64,000 nucleotides of DNA. Source: Vanilla planifolia. Lineage: Eukaryota > Streptophyta > Magnoliopsida > Asparagales > Orchidaceae. The stretch's first letter is position 1. Each line of letters starts with the position of its first letter. This document shows positions 37,858-50,300 of this stretch, piece after piece. The notes below the pieces were generated by a model, which was not told where the DNA came from, ran no database searches, and was given only the letters and a program-made list of their open reading frames with translations. The stretch spans positions 19,439,755 through 19,503,754 of the forward strand of contig CM043868.1 in the NCBI GenBank assembly GCA_023846275.1, given 5' to 3'. Made by a program: the position numbers and the translations under genes.

Positions 37858-38909
37858 CCATGTTTCTATTCAACCTATAGGCACACTAAAAGACTTATAA
37901 ATATCAAAATTGTAAACATTTGCACCATGTAGGACAAATGTTTTCCCACATCTAATGCTACATCGCACATGATATATCCTTGAGTTGATGGTCTGGATCT
38001 CTCCATTTTGAATCTTATAACTAAGTTCATTCTCGCATTTATCATTGATAAATCAAATGATTTAAATCTCATTCGACATGATCAGGTGGCTCACATTTAA
38101 TCTATCATAATCCAACCATTCATAACTTATCTATTTTTAAATTCATTGATCGAACAGAAAAGATCTTCTCTGATTGAATCCAATGACTGGTTGATCTAGT
38201 TTAATAGTTATTTCTCTAGTCATTAATCAAGCAATTAAAGAAGTTGTTTAGAAGAATTCTTTAAACTGTTTGATAGTAACTTATAAAATCTTTTTTCTTT
38301 CACTTTCTAATTGTTATGATTAAAAAATTTTAATAAAAACCCAAGTTTTATAAATAAAATAGATAATAAATATGAAACAAATTTTGATATCTCAATAAAG
38401 TGCTATGTGCTATTCTACTCATATAAAATCTCTTAGTAGTACACTATGGCTTTATAATTCTCAAAATGTAAAATTCTTTTAGTTAAGTTTCACACTTTTA
38501 ACATTTCATTTTTCTACTTCTTTTTATAATTCTAAGTTATTTGTCATTTTTTATTCATCAACAAGCATAAGAAGTTGTAATTTTCATTAAAAAAAACTTT
38601 CTTGCTGTATTTTTCTTTTTCTTTTGGGTTAGGCGACCCAATATTTCTAAAGGCCTGCGTTTAATTTAATCTCTTAAAAAAATCAAAGTAGAGTTGAGTT
38701 TGCAAATGCTTAGGCTATAATTTAACATATAAAAGTTAATATATTAGAGGTGAGCTGTAAGGAGAAATCTTATGATATAATTTTTTTAATAGTGATGTTT
38801 TTCTCGACTTCAGTTGAGAGTGGACATAAGTTTTAGTTTGGATCGAACTATCTAAAACTTTTAGTGAACTTTTCTAATTTATATTTTTATTTTTTTATCA
38901 TTAAAACTA

Positions 38910-38935
38910 ATATATATATATATATATATATATAT
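38910..38935. repeat. (TA)n microsatellite
   Basis: About 13 TA units without interruption. Confidence 0.97.
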
Positions 38936-40823
38936 CAAGATTTTTTATAAAGTTGTCCTGAAGATAATGTTTGTTGATGGGCTTAGAAGATAATGTTGTT
39001 CTCAAGATTAGAAGATAATGTTTCTTGATACTATGAGTTGATCAGCCTAAACTACGTTAGGTTTTAGCTGATTTACAAACACTAGTAAAACAAATAAATG
39101 GGAGAAAATCATGACAGTGAGAAACATTTAAATTACAACTTAAATAAGGAGAAGGCCAAACAACACTTCTTATATAAGCCCTCTTATGCATGCAATATCC
39201 TCACAAAAAAACTTCACAATCAATTAATGATAAAATCCAAAAAAAATCTTTGTTTTAAAGACTAAAACATTCTTAAACCAAAAAATAAGAAAATAATAAA
39301 AATAAATAAACTAATAAACAATATGTGAATACATATGAACAAAGAAAATAAGAAATATCATTGAATCTTGTAAATGACACATTACAAGTCATTGATGGTT
39401 GGACTCTTTTAAAATTCTTTCAAGGTCTTTTCTTTAGATTTTTGGTTTTGATTTGATGTAAAATTAGTTCTATATTAAGCTTGAAAAACACTACCTTTCA
39501 ATCATCTTCCTAATGCAACATATTTAATATTAATCCATCTTATCATGCAAAAATCAAATCAATAGGATTATACTACAAGTATATTTTCATAAAATCAACA
39601 TCAATCTTTCTAAATCTTTTTTAGTGAAGAAAATATCAAGCAAATGATTATCCTTTTAACATATTTGAAATCTAGAATGAAAAAAAAAAAACAATTTACA
39701 AGAATAATATTAGAATAAAAATAATAATTAGATTATTTAAGTAAAGAGATATTCAATAATTGTTTATTAGCCTGACCACTAACAAGGTTTGCCATTAATC
39801 CCATTTTATGTGATAATTTTTTATAAAATAAAGAGAATTTAACATCAAAAATATTTTTTTGAAATATATATATAATAATAAATTTAAAATATGTATTGTA
39901 ATATTATGTTCTTATATAATTCAAAAATCTTTATATAAAATTTTTTTAATAGTAAAAGGTTATATCTCTCTAAATAAATTAACATTAATAATTACTCATT
40001 TTATTTAATTTTTTAAAGATAAATTAACATTACTAATTAGTCAATCGCATTAAATTTTTTTTTAAAATTCAATATGTTTTATTGATTTAATACACTTAAA
40101 TTTAATAAATATATATTTTTTGTTTAATTAAGAAAAGTATGTAATAAAAATTATTTTTGTATGCACATCAAAATTAAAAATATGTATAATAATGTTTAAG
40201 ATATTTTTAAGCCTTTTAAAACTTAACTAAAATTTCAAGACACTTTCAATTTTAACAAATTCACTCTTCGATGATCATTCATACCATGATAATCAACAAT
40301 AATAAAAAAATTTTATATGATCCACAAATAACATCAAATATAAGAACAAAAATATTAGAATTTCGATGACATAATGGTGATGTGACGAACCTTGACTGTG
40401 ACCCACTATCTAAAAGTCAATTGAACATGACTAGGCCTATGACATGACCAACAAATCACATTTATTTATTTACATTTTTTTCAAAATATAATATACTTAT
40501 TCAAAAGAAACAAATATAATATAACACTAAATTCTTCATGAATAATTCACCAACAATATATAATACATTTCAAACAAGTACAAGCCTTTAAACCTTCATC
40601 ATTAATATATAGAATTTTGGACCTAGTCTTTTTCATTATCATCAAATATCCTTGTTTAATAACCATTTAGATTATTCCTCTTGAGGGAAATACCCCCATG
40701 AAAAAGTTTTGACTAAATCTATTCACAATAAATATTGTACTCACATATGTCTCTCAACTAAAAGACCTCTTGTTGAATCCAAGGTGACATATAAACAACA
40801 CCATACAAGATATGAGTAAGCCT

Positions 40824-40829
40824 TTTATT
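40824..40829 (-). terminator. possible poly(A) signal of UROD
   Basis: AATAAA on the minus strand, about 250 nt past the stop codon. Positional candidate only. Confidence 0.25.
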
Positions 40830-41079
40830 AAGTTGTGATCTAATGTAGACATTATTACCAAATTACATGCACACACAAATTCTAATAACAATTCCCTAAA
40901 AATCAATATCTTGGCATTTACTAGAAATAGACTAAAATTGGGCACCTAGATTTAGACTTTAATGTGATATCTTCATAAAAAATAACAGTACAACAGCATA
41001 AGATACTTTTACCCAAATAAGAAAATATAAGATACTTTTTAGAATGACTAAGAACACATCCTCAATCTCCATCATATTA

Positions 41080-41248
41080 TCAAGCAACAGGCTTCAAATC
41101 TTCTATCATCGTCTCATTAAAAAGAGTATCATAACTCAAGCTTCTAACAACATCAAAGAAATGCGCTACAGCTTCTTCTGGAGTATTCAAAAGAACTCCA
41201 TGGCCAAGATTAAGAATGTGTCCCCTTTGTCCAGCACTCAGAACCACC
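41080..41248 (-). CDS. HEME2: UROD last exon (conserved His, stop)
   Basis: 169 nt ending in TGA; acceptor TTATCAG. Encodes [40 protein letters not shown] and a short plant-type tail. HILNLGHG contains the conserved active-site His. Confidence 0.96.
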
Positions 41249-44247
41249 CTGATAAAAGAAAAAAGTAGAGCAGCGTTTAAAAAAAATGGAAAAGTAGATA
41301 TCTTTGATGTTCTTGCAATGTTTTGTTTTAGTAGTGGTGGGAATAACCATATAACTTTCACTAAGAGTATTTGAACCATGTTAAAATATTTTAATTATGA
41401 TAATATAATAAAAAGTTTATTGTAAATAAATCTCTAGTTAATATATCATTGTGCAAGTACATCTCTTCAATATCAACAGTAACTAGACGATCTATAAACA
41501 ATTATAACCTCATCCATTTTTTTCCTATAATATCCTGACGTACACATTGACTATTTGCAAAATTATACAAATCATAAGAATTTATAAATTTATTTTTGAA
41601 GATTAATATGCAACAACATAAATTTTAAATTCAGCAAAATACCATCAACAGGAGATTTCGTTAGCAAACACAAAAAGAGTGATATTCTCATAACACTAAA
41701 TTGTTTCATAAAAAGATTTAAAGCTTGTTATATGTGTTGGCCTTATGAAGCCAAACGAACAAATATGATTTTGAAAACAAACAGTGACTTTGGTGATCTT
41801 ATGGTCTGTCTAGTATATGATTTTGAGACAACAATTTCGTAAAGTAGAAAAAAAAACCTTATCATCTTACAGAGTAAGTGATGCTTGAGCATAATTTTGA
41901 ACAAACATTGAAGTTATCAAATCAACACAACCAATAGAATAGACTATGTGGAACTTCAAAGACAATGTGTCCATAATCAAGAAATCGACAAAGATGACAA
42001 GGACTAATGTAAGGGTTTAATTATTGATTACTATGATTTGATCAAGAGCTACAAATGTATAATTTCATTTGCATTAATATGCCATGTTTTATTATACATC
42101 TTAGGTATTGCAAAGAATTAATATAAACCTAATGTCTAACATAGGATCCAAGAATTGAATGCCTAGATTAATTCAATAAGAATCAAGGAAAAATGGATCC
42201 TCCTATTTATATAATAAATAAGTTAATCAAAATTAAGTACAAAGGCATACTTGAATCTGGTTACATGCAAGTTCATAAAAATGTTCTAATTTCCAAATGT
42301 TTTATTTCGTAAAGTATACTTATGAAAATGCATGAGTTTAATTAAATAAATATTTGAAAATACATAAATTCAACTATGAAATAAGTAGAATAATAAAACC
42401 AGTAAAAGGATCTTTATTAGCCGATGCAACAAACTATCTGAGTTATCATGGCACATATGATGGACATTGGACCATTTGATAAGGCTAGATACTATAATTA
42501 TAATCAAATCCTAATTTGAAAATAGACAAAAAGTCTATTAAACCACCTGACCAATCGTCTGATGATTAGTTCAATAATTAACAGACCATCCGATGCTTTA
42601 AACTGATATGATATAAAAATTGATCATCAAATTAAGTTTTTGTTCAACGAAATCTAACAATAAACCAGATTGTCTGATGCACATTTATAACATATAACAT
42701 AATGACCCATATGACATTTAAATAATTGCACTTATCAAGATCATTTCATACAAGGTAGCATGCTCACATTCCTGTTAGTATTTTTGATCTTATTCTATTG
42801 CACATTATATATTATGAATACGTAAACATTTAAATATTGTTATCTTATATTCTTTATTTTCATTGTATATATCTGTCATAATACATTGTCATTCACGCTT
42901 TGACAGGTTTTTTTTCCAACTTCTCTTTGCTAACTCAATGAGCTTTTTAGATATTTTTCAAATTCAGACCATTTGATTAATGGATCAACATTACAAGAAC
43001 AACAATAGTAAAATTTCATTAAGAAAACATATTAAACATTTTTTATTTATTATTCATTAGTTTATCTTCGTCTTAAAAAGTTGCTTTAATGACTAGAGTC
43101 ATGTTCTTTGTAGCTTTCAAAACCATATTAATTACTATTTGGAATTAACAAATATTACATTTACTTCTCTTGAAGTAATATTTCGTTGATATATACATTC
43201 TCTTTTATAATGCAAAATAAAGTAATTTAGACTTTAGACTCTATATATACCATAATGGATGACACTGAAACACTTATATCATACTCTAGTTGTTGAGGAA
43301 TACAACCCGTCAGACCCCCAAGTTATAATGGAAAAGAATAAGAATTGTGAAAACATCATTAAATGAATGAAATTTAAAGCCTGCGGGAATATAAATATGA
43401 AACAGATTATATAGAATAACTTAGTGCCACTTTGGTAATGGAAGGAATTCTTGTTCTATGCTATGATCAATCCATCTTTACTCTTACAATATTTGTCAAA
43501 CTCCATATTAAATGCGATTTTACAGAATAAAATTTCATATAACAGTTCATAAGAAATATTCCTTAAGTATGTTAGCATACATAATTTTTTTTATTTTTCA
43601 GCTTTTGCAATAAGCAAAATTTAACAAAAACGTTACCAAACAGTTTGCACATGATGGAAACAAGAAGCGTCAACTAGCAGGTGAACCTGACATCCAATGA
43701 AATCAGAATTCAATCCCGATCAGACCATTTCATTACAAAGTTTTTTTCAAATTGGCTCACAATCAAATCAATCAGCTCAAAATGGTTGAAATTAAAGCCA
43801 AGCCAGCTTTAAATGGTTAAAATTCAAGCCAAAGAAGCTCAAACAAGATCCAATTTCGACTTCTAGTCCAGGTGGATGCGGCTCTTCATCGAAAACTAAG
43901 AATTAGAGGCAAGAAAGATTCACTCTTAACACAAGTCAATACCAACCTTAGCTGTGCCATGCTTCTTGAAATGGTTCCTGAACTCATGATTAACGATTGA
44001 GCCTCTTCGTTTTTATCCTTTCCACATTTAATGTGAATCAAATGATTCCAATTCACATTTTTGGATAAAAAAATACCCCAGTAAAATTAACTCTACCTCA
44101 TTCTCTCCCTCTAACTTCCCCATCATGCACGCCAACACCCTTATTTACTTGCCGCTGACAGACTCATTGGTTTTGATTCCAAAGATGTTTTTGCCTGACG
44201 CCAGGAAAATGTCAAAATGAGGGTACTGACATGCATGATGAAAAAGA

Positions 44248-44310
<63 letters not shown>

Positions 44311-47300
44311 ATTATTTTGTCCAAAAAAAATGTGAATTAGCATATGTTGGCCAAAGATATAATGATGAAAAACGCCTAGTCTATAAAAAAAAGGATTAAA
44401 TTACTAGTGGGTTCAAAATGAGGAATCAAAACACATTTTACACTAAGAAATGCTATTAACATACACGTACTTCAACCGCATCCACAGAATAACAGCATAG
44501 TAGAATTGACTAAATTGATGAAAGAAAGACCTAATAAAATAGCATTAACCAAATTTTAAGGGTGCAGTAGGCAAAAAAAGTTCTGGATGTCGGTTAAGAA
44601 CATGGTCTAAACAAAAACTTGAAAGAAGTATGCCAGAAAAAACAAACCTGTGGATTTCATCAGTTAAAGCAGGAAGTGGACAGAAAAGATAAGCAGGGTC
44701 TACATTGCCCTGTACGCTTGCTTCTTTGCCTATTCGCCTCCTTCCATCTGCCATATCAACTGTCCAATCCAGCCCAATAACATCAACTCCAGTACCAATC
44801 ATCCGTTCCAGTAGACCACCATTTCCATTAATATACAACACAAGAGGTACACGAGGACACTCCTTCTTGACAGCAGTTACCATCTGCATATCCAATGATA
44901 CAGAACATAAGCAAATCTACACATCTAAATCATTTACGAATGCATTGTAGCTCATACCAGACCATAATAAACAGGGAATGCAAGAATGCATGCATCCAAT
45001 GACAACAAAATTAGTAAAGAAAAATTAACTAAACCTTGAAAATATCTACTAGAACGACCAGATAAGAAATTAACACATCCAAACATACATTTAGTGAAAA
45101 ATTAAGGATGCTCCATACAATATTTTAGCAAGATAACAATGTCTCAAACAATAATAAAAATTTCCATGGGTTAATTCACGACAAATGAAAGTATACCCAT
45201 TATGGCATCTATAAAAACCTAAATGGCATGCGAGAAAGAACTCATCATAAGAAAAGAACTTTCTAGGTTTTGCAGGAAAAGAAGAATAAATTTCATGAAT
45301 GGAGTAATTGGCTTTAGAATGAGCCGTTCTAGCGATCCCATGTTGTCCTGGCATGTTCATCTGTTCATGGCCCTTCTGCCCTCCCTCATATTTGATCCAC
45401 TTCCATGCTTATTTCTAAGGTTCCAAAAAGAAGCGAAGTGAACATTTAACTAAGTTCATGAGCTTGAATAAATATGAGATTGCCAATAAACATTAAGCCA
45501 ACCTTCAACTGAATCATCAATAACAGATAAGATGTTATAGAACTACAAAAAAAACCAAATTAAGTGGTCATAAATGAAAAACTGAATAGATTATATACAT
45601 CTTTCCTTTTTTCTTCGGTATTTCAGATATATTTCATCCAGTGTTATGTACAGTGATACCCTCAGAATAGGAAAAAAAATTTAAAATCTGCCATAAGAGC
45701 ATAAACTGGACAGCTTGTAAGTTGGAAGTCATTATCAACACCATTTTTTTGTAATTTGTGATAAAGAATAACTAACAAATCAGTTTTTACACAATCATAT
45801 TAAGAATATTTACAAATGAAGTCGATCATTTCACACACAAAAAAAATAGCACAAGCAAAATGAACCCAAAACAGCCAAGAAGCAATACCTCTTGAATATA
45901 TGGTCTAGACCATTGCTCCCAAATATTTGGCGGTAGTTGACCACCCCATGAATCAAAAATCTGGATGCATTGTGCTCCCGATTTCACTTGAAAAATGGCA
46001 TAATCAGTAATTGCTTTTGTGACATGGGAAAGAACAGTCCTTAAGACATGTGGTGCAGTATGACACATGCTTTTAACAGTTAAATATGTCCGGGTTGTAC
46101 CCCCTTCTACTATATAAGTAGCAATGGTCCAGGGTGCCCCTACAAAGCCAAGAACAGCTGCATGCTCTCCTACCTGTTCAAAAGGTTGTAAATGTTAAAA
46201 CATGAACAAGACAACATGAACAATAGTTTAATGCTATTGGCCTCACAATGCAGTAAGGCTACTCTGAAGATGATTCAAGATCACAACTCAAAGCTAGATA
46301 ACATTATCTACATGGTATTAATTTTCATCAACCGGTGACAATCAACAAAGTCAATAATAGGGTTGTTTACATACTAATATTTCAAGCGTAAAGAATTCTC
46401 ATCAGAGAAAGACTTTATTTAAATTGCAGCCAACTGCAACAGTAAATATAACCTCAAGCAAAAATCCAACTCCAAGTTGCTAGGAAATAGACAGAGGAGT
46501 GAAAGGGCATAAGCGTGTGAAACAAACCTGCACAACTCAAATGCTTCTTGTATGCTACTATTTGAAAAGAAGCAGAAGCACCTTAAAATTAAAATTTGCA
46601 GAAGATATTGTAGAATAATAAAATATATATGCCCATTTTCTTCAAATATTGTCCAATACTAAAGCCAGGAGTACCAACATTCAAAGTCACGACATGATGC
46701 CAAAGATATATAAATGAAAGTGCATGATGTAAACCTAACACATCAATTTTAAGGAATAATAGGCATATAAGAAATTTATTTAAAAAAATGAAAAGATAAA
46801 ACTCTATAAGCACAAAACACTAGACAGAAAGATACTTACACTTGTACTATAAAGATAGCTTACCAAAATCTAGTCAAGAAGACATTAAATGTGTTTAATG
46901 TAATATCTAAGAAAACATCAAATAGAATCATTTGTTTTTGAATATTTCAACTTACAGATGCAATCAAATTACTTCAACAAACAATCCCTTTTGGGTGCAA
47001 GTCTTATATCATACGTCTACTCATCGTTCTCAATGTAACATGAATACCATAGCATCAACATATTGCTGATCATGAGTGAGTGCCAACTAACTTACAATGA
47101 ACATGAGTGCTAATTAGCTTAGTTGTAAAGTTATTCAGGATTGCTGTCAAGTCTTAGGTTTGATACTCAGACAATTTGTACTTTCCCTTGATAAAATATA
47201 TTAAAAAAACACTTCCAACCTATACAATATATATAAAAATGATAAAAGAACCAAAAAACCTTCTCCATCAAGTTGGGCAAGCCACATGGATCCTTCAACA

Positions 47301-50300
47301 CAAATATCTTCATCCATTATGCTGTGGAAAGAGAAAATTCACAACAATGCATGCAAGTCATCTAAAAGAAACACAAAAAATCCAAGAGAAAAACACCATA
47401 TATAACATTTTATATAATTTGACCCCAATTGGTCTATTATTTTTCAAACTCTCAAGAGATATCTTCTATTTCTTTAAAAACCAAAAAACAAGTTCCAAAT
47501 TATTCTCTCTCTCTCCCCCACTCTTATCTTGATAGTCTTCCTATAAGAAACAGTGTGCATGTGCGTAAGGATCCATAATAAATCTTAGCCACATAATAAT
47601 AACTACCCAAACCAAATAAGATAAATGAGATCACCCAAACCAAAAACTACCATGAATTTAATTATAATTATATAACTACATAATATAAGACAACCTTAAC
47701 AAATTTCCCCCTTAGCATGAATTATGCAAGCAACTGATAAAATCCAATTGTCGATGATCCTTTGCCCTTTATGTTGGCTCCATCACTGCTACGACAAGCT
47801 GACATAACTTACACCCTCGTCTGTGATACACACGTTCTCTTGTGGGAGATAGCACAGCTCACCATCATGCAATTTGACATGCTCTGTCCCTCACACACAA
47901 CTAAAAAGATTTCTGTCACCCTCAAGAAGTTAATCAAAAATCACATGGTTCTTCATAATGAACCATATGTCCTCATCCTTGGCACACTCAACCTAGGATG
48001 TGACATAGCCTCCACTTGTCTCCACTCTTCCTATGAGTTTGTACAAATCACCAACCATCTTATTCTTTAACTTTAACATTGTTTATTTGCAAATCTTGAG
48101 GACATTATCATCACCTAAATACATATAACCTCTTAAATCTTGGCTCCATCACTGCTACGACAAGTTGACACAACTTACACCCTCGTCTATGATACACATG
48201 TTCTCTTGTGAGAGATAGCACAACTGACCATCATGCAATTTGACATGTTCTGCCTCTCATGCACAACTAAAAAGATTTTTCACCCTCAAGAAGTTAATCA
48301 AAAGTCACATGGTTCTTCCACCATCTACATGTAACCTCATAATGAGCCATCTTATGTCTTCATCCTTTACTTGTCACACTCTACCTAAGATGTGATAGCC
48401 TCCACTTGTCTCCACTCTTCTTATGAGTTTGTACAAATCACCAATCATCTTATTCTTTAACTTTAACATTGTTTATTTGCAAATCTTAAAAACATTACCT
48501 TCACTTAAATACATAAAACCTCTCAAATCAAATATTTCCACTATAATCATATTCATATTTAGATCTATAATAGACCCAACATCAACCAAAGTCCTCAAAT
48601 ATCATCAAATATGCAAATGTGCATTGATCCTACTCTAGCAATCTTAACACCCTACATTGCTTTCTATCAATAACACTATTACATGCTTGATACATGCTGC
48701 AATACTATTGCAATGAGCATCCAGAATCAAGGCTTTAATTTGAAACATTCATACTGAAGTTGTAGTTATCAAAAATGATGATCATCATCATCAGAAAAAA
48801 AAACTACAATCTTAGAAGATTCTTTTTAATGCAGCACATTAGGAGTATCAAACAAATTCAATGGATCCCAAAACACATGAGATCTTATTTCGTCATAGGC
48901 CAAATATTCAATCACAAATAAAGGCCCATAATGGGTTTATATAATATTTTCCTATTTAATATTTTGATTCATTAATAAATTGTAATGGGTCATAGATGAG
49001 ACCCATAGATTTATTTGGTATTTTGGTTATTTTTATTTATTCTTAAAAATATTTTAGTCTTTTTATTTTTACTTTAGAGTTTATGTTATTTAAGTATTGT
49101 TGTTGAAGAAAAGAAAGATCTTTTAACTTAGCATTTTGTTTTCAAAAATTGAAGCATGTGTACACAATTTCGATTGTGAAATGGGGTTTTATGGGTAACT
49201 TACCATCTTGTTTTCAAAAATTGAACCATGTGTGCACAATTCAAGTTGTGAAATGGGGTTTTCCGAATTGCAATCCTACATCCAAATTACGAATCAAATC
49301 CTTAATCGTTTGGTATCAAAACCAAGATAAGATATAACTGTAGGAGTTGATCATGCCCTTCTTTCATCAATTTGGTATCAGAGCTCCTTTTGCGATGTTC
49401 CAACCACTACAATGATCCACCACTGCCATCATTTGGAAGCTTTCCTCGGTTTCAACATCTCTAGTTGTCACGTGCTACTTTGTTTTCCTAATTTATATGT
49501 TTCCATCACCTTTAGTCCTTCCATTTGCCATCGCTTCTGCCACCATCAAGTTATTTGGAAAAACGTTTGTCTCGGGTCCTATGCCATAGGCCACTACTAA
49601 CTGCCACGGCATGGCACCAACAAACATCTGCATGCACTTATTGTTCCTCTCATGCCATCTCACGATCTATGCACAGCTCACCCATACACACAAAGTGCCT
49701 CGATTGCACTACTCTCTTGTGCGTAGTGTGCACATCTCTTCACAGCTACGCACAACAACTGTACCCTAACAACCAATTAAAGATCCTCTATCATTTGATA
49801 TCAAAGACAGGTTAAGATATGTCAACAAAAGTTGCTCCTTCCTTTCCACCATCAAATTGGAATAATGCTTTAGCCAAATTAACATTAGTTACATTTACAC
49901 TTAAATTTATCATTCCAGGTTTTGACCATATAAAAAATGAATACTTGACTTTTCTTGATTTTCATATGTTTTTGGAAGAATTACAAAATAAATCTATAAT
50001 TTTATACAACCTTTTCCATTTAGCAGATGAGTATCTATTTAAGGAAAGGGCTTTGTGTATTCCAAGAACCTAGTTACATGATTTCGTAATTATTGAGCTA
50101 CACTCAAAAGGAATAACAAGTCATGTAGGTTAAGATAAAACTATTAACCAAGTGGAATCAAAGTTTTATTGATCCTTACTAAAAAGAGATGTACATAAGA
50201 TTGTGTCCCAATAAAGAATTTGTAAATTAACTAAGGCCATTAAATAATAATCTGGTAAATATATGTCTTTGCTCATTCTTATTAAACCTTAGGAAAACTT

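Larger units (their letters stand above)
35061..41079. other. intergenic region between the two genes
   Basis: Very AT-rich. No coding exon or transposon domain recognised. It contains the 37.77 kb minisatellite and a (TA)n run near 38.9 kb. An open frame at 35,273-35,512 (+) resembles nothing known and is probably chance. Confidence 0.55.

Noticed and set aside
49412..49815. Cys/His-rich plus-strand frames in the Gypsy leader
   Set aside because: The Cys and His have no regular spacing, the frames overlap each other, and the stretch lies between the primer-binding site and the gag-like start.
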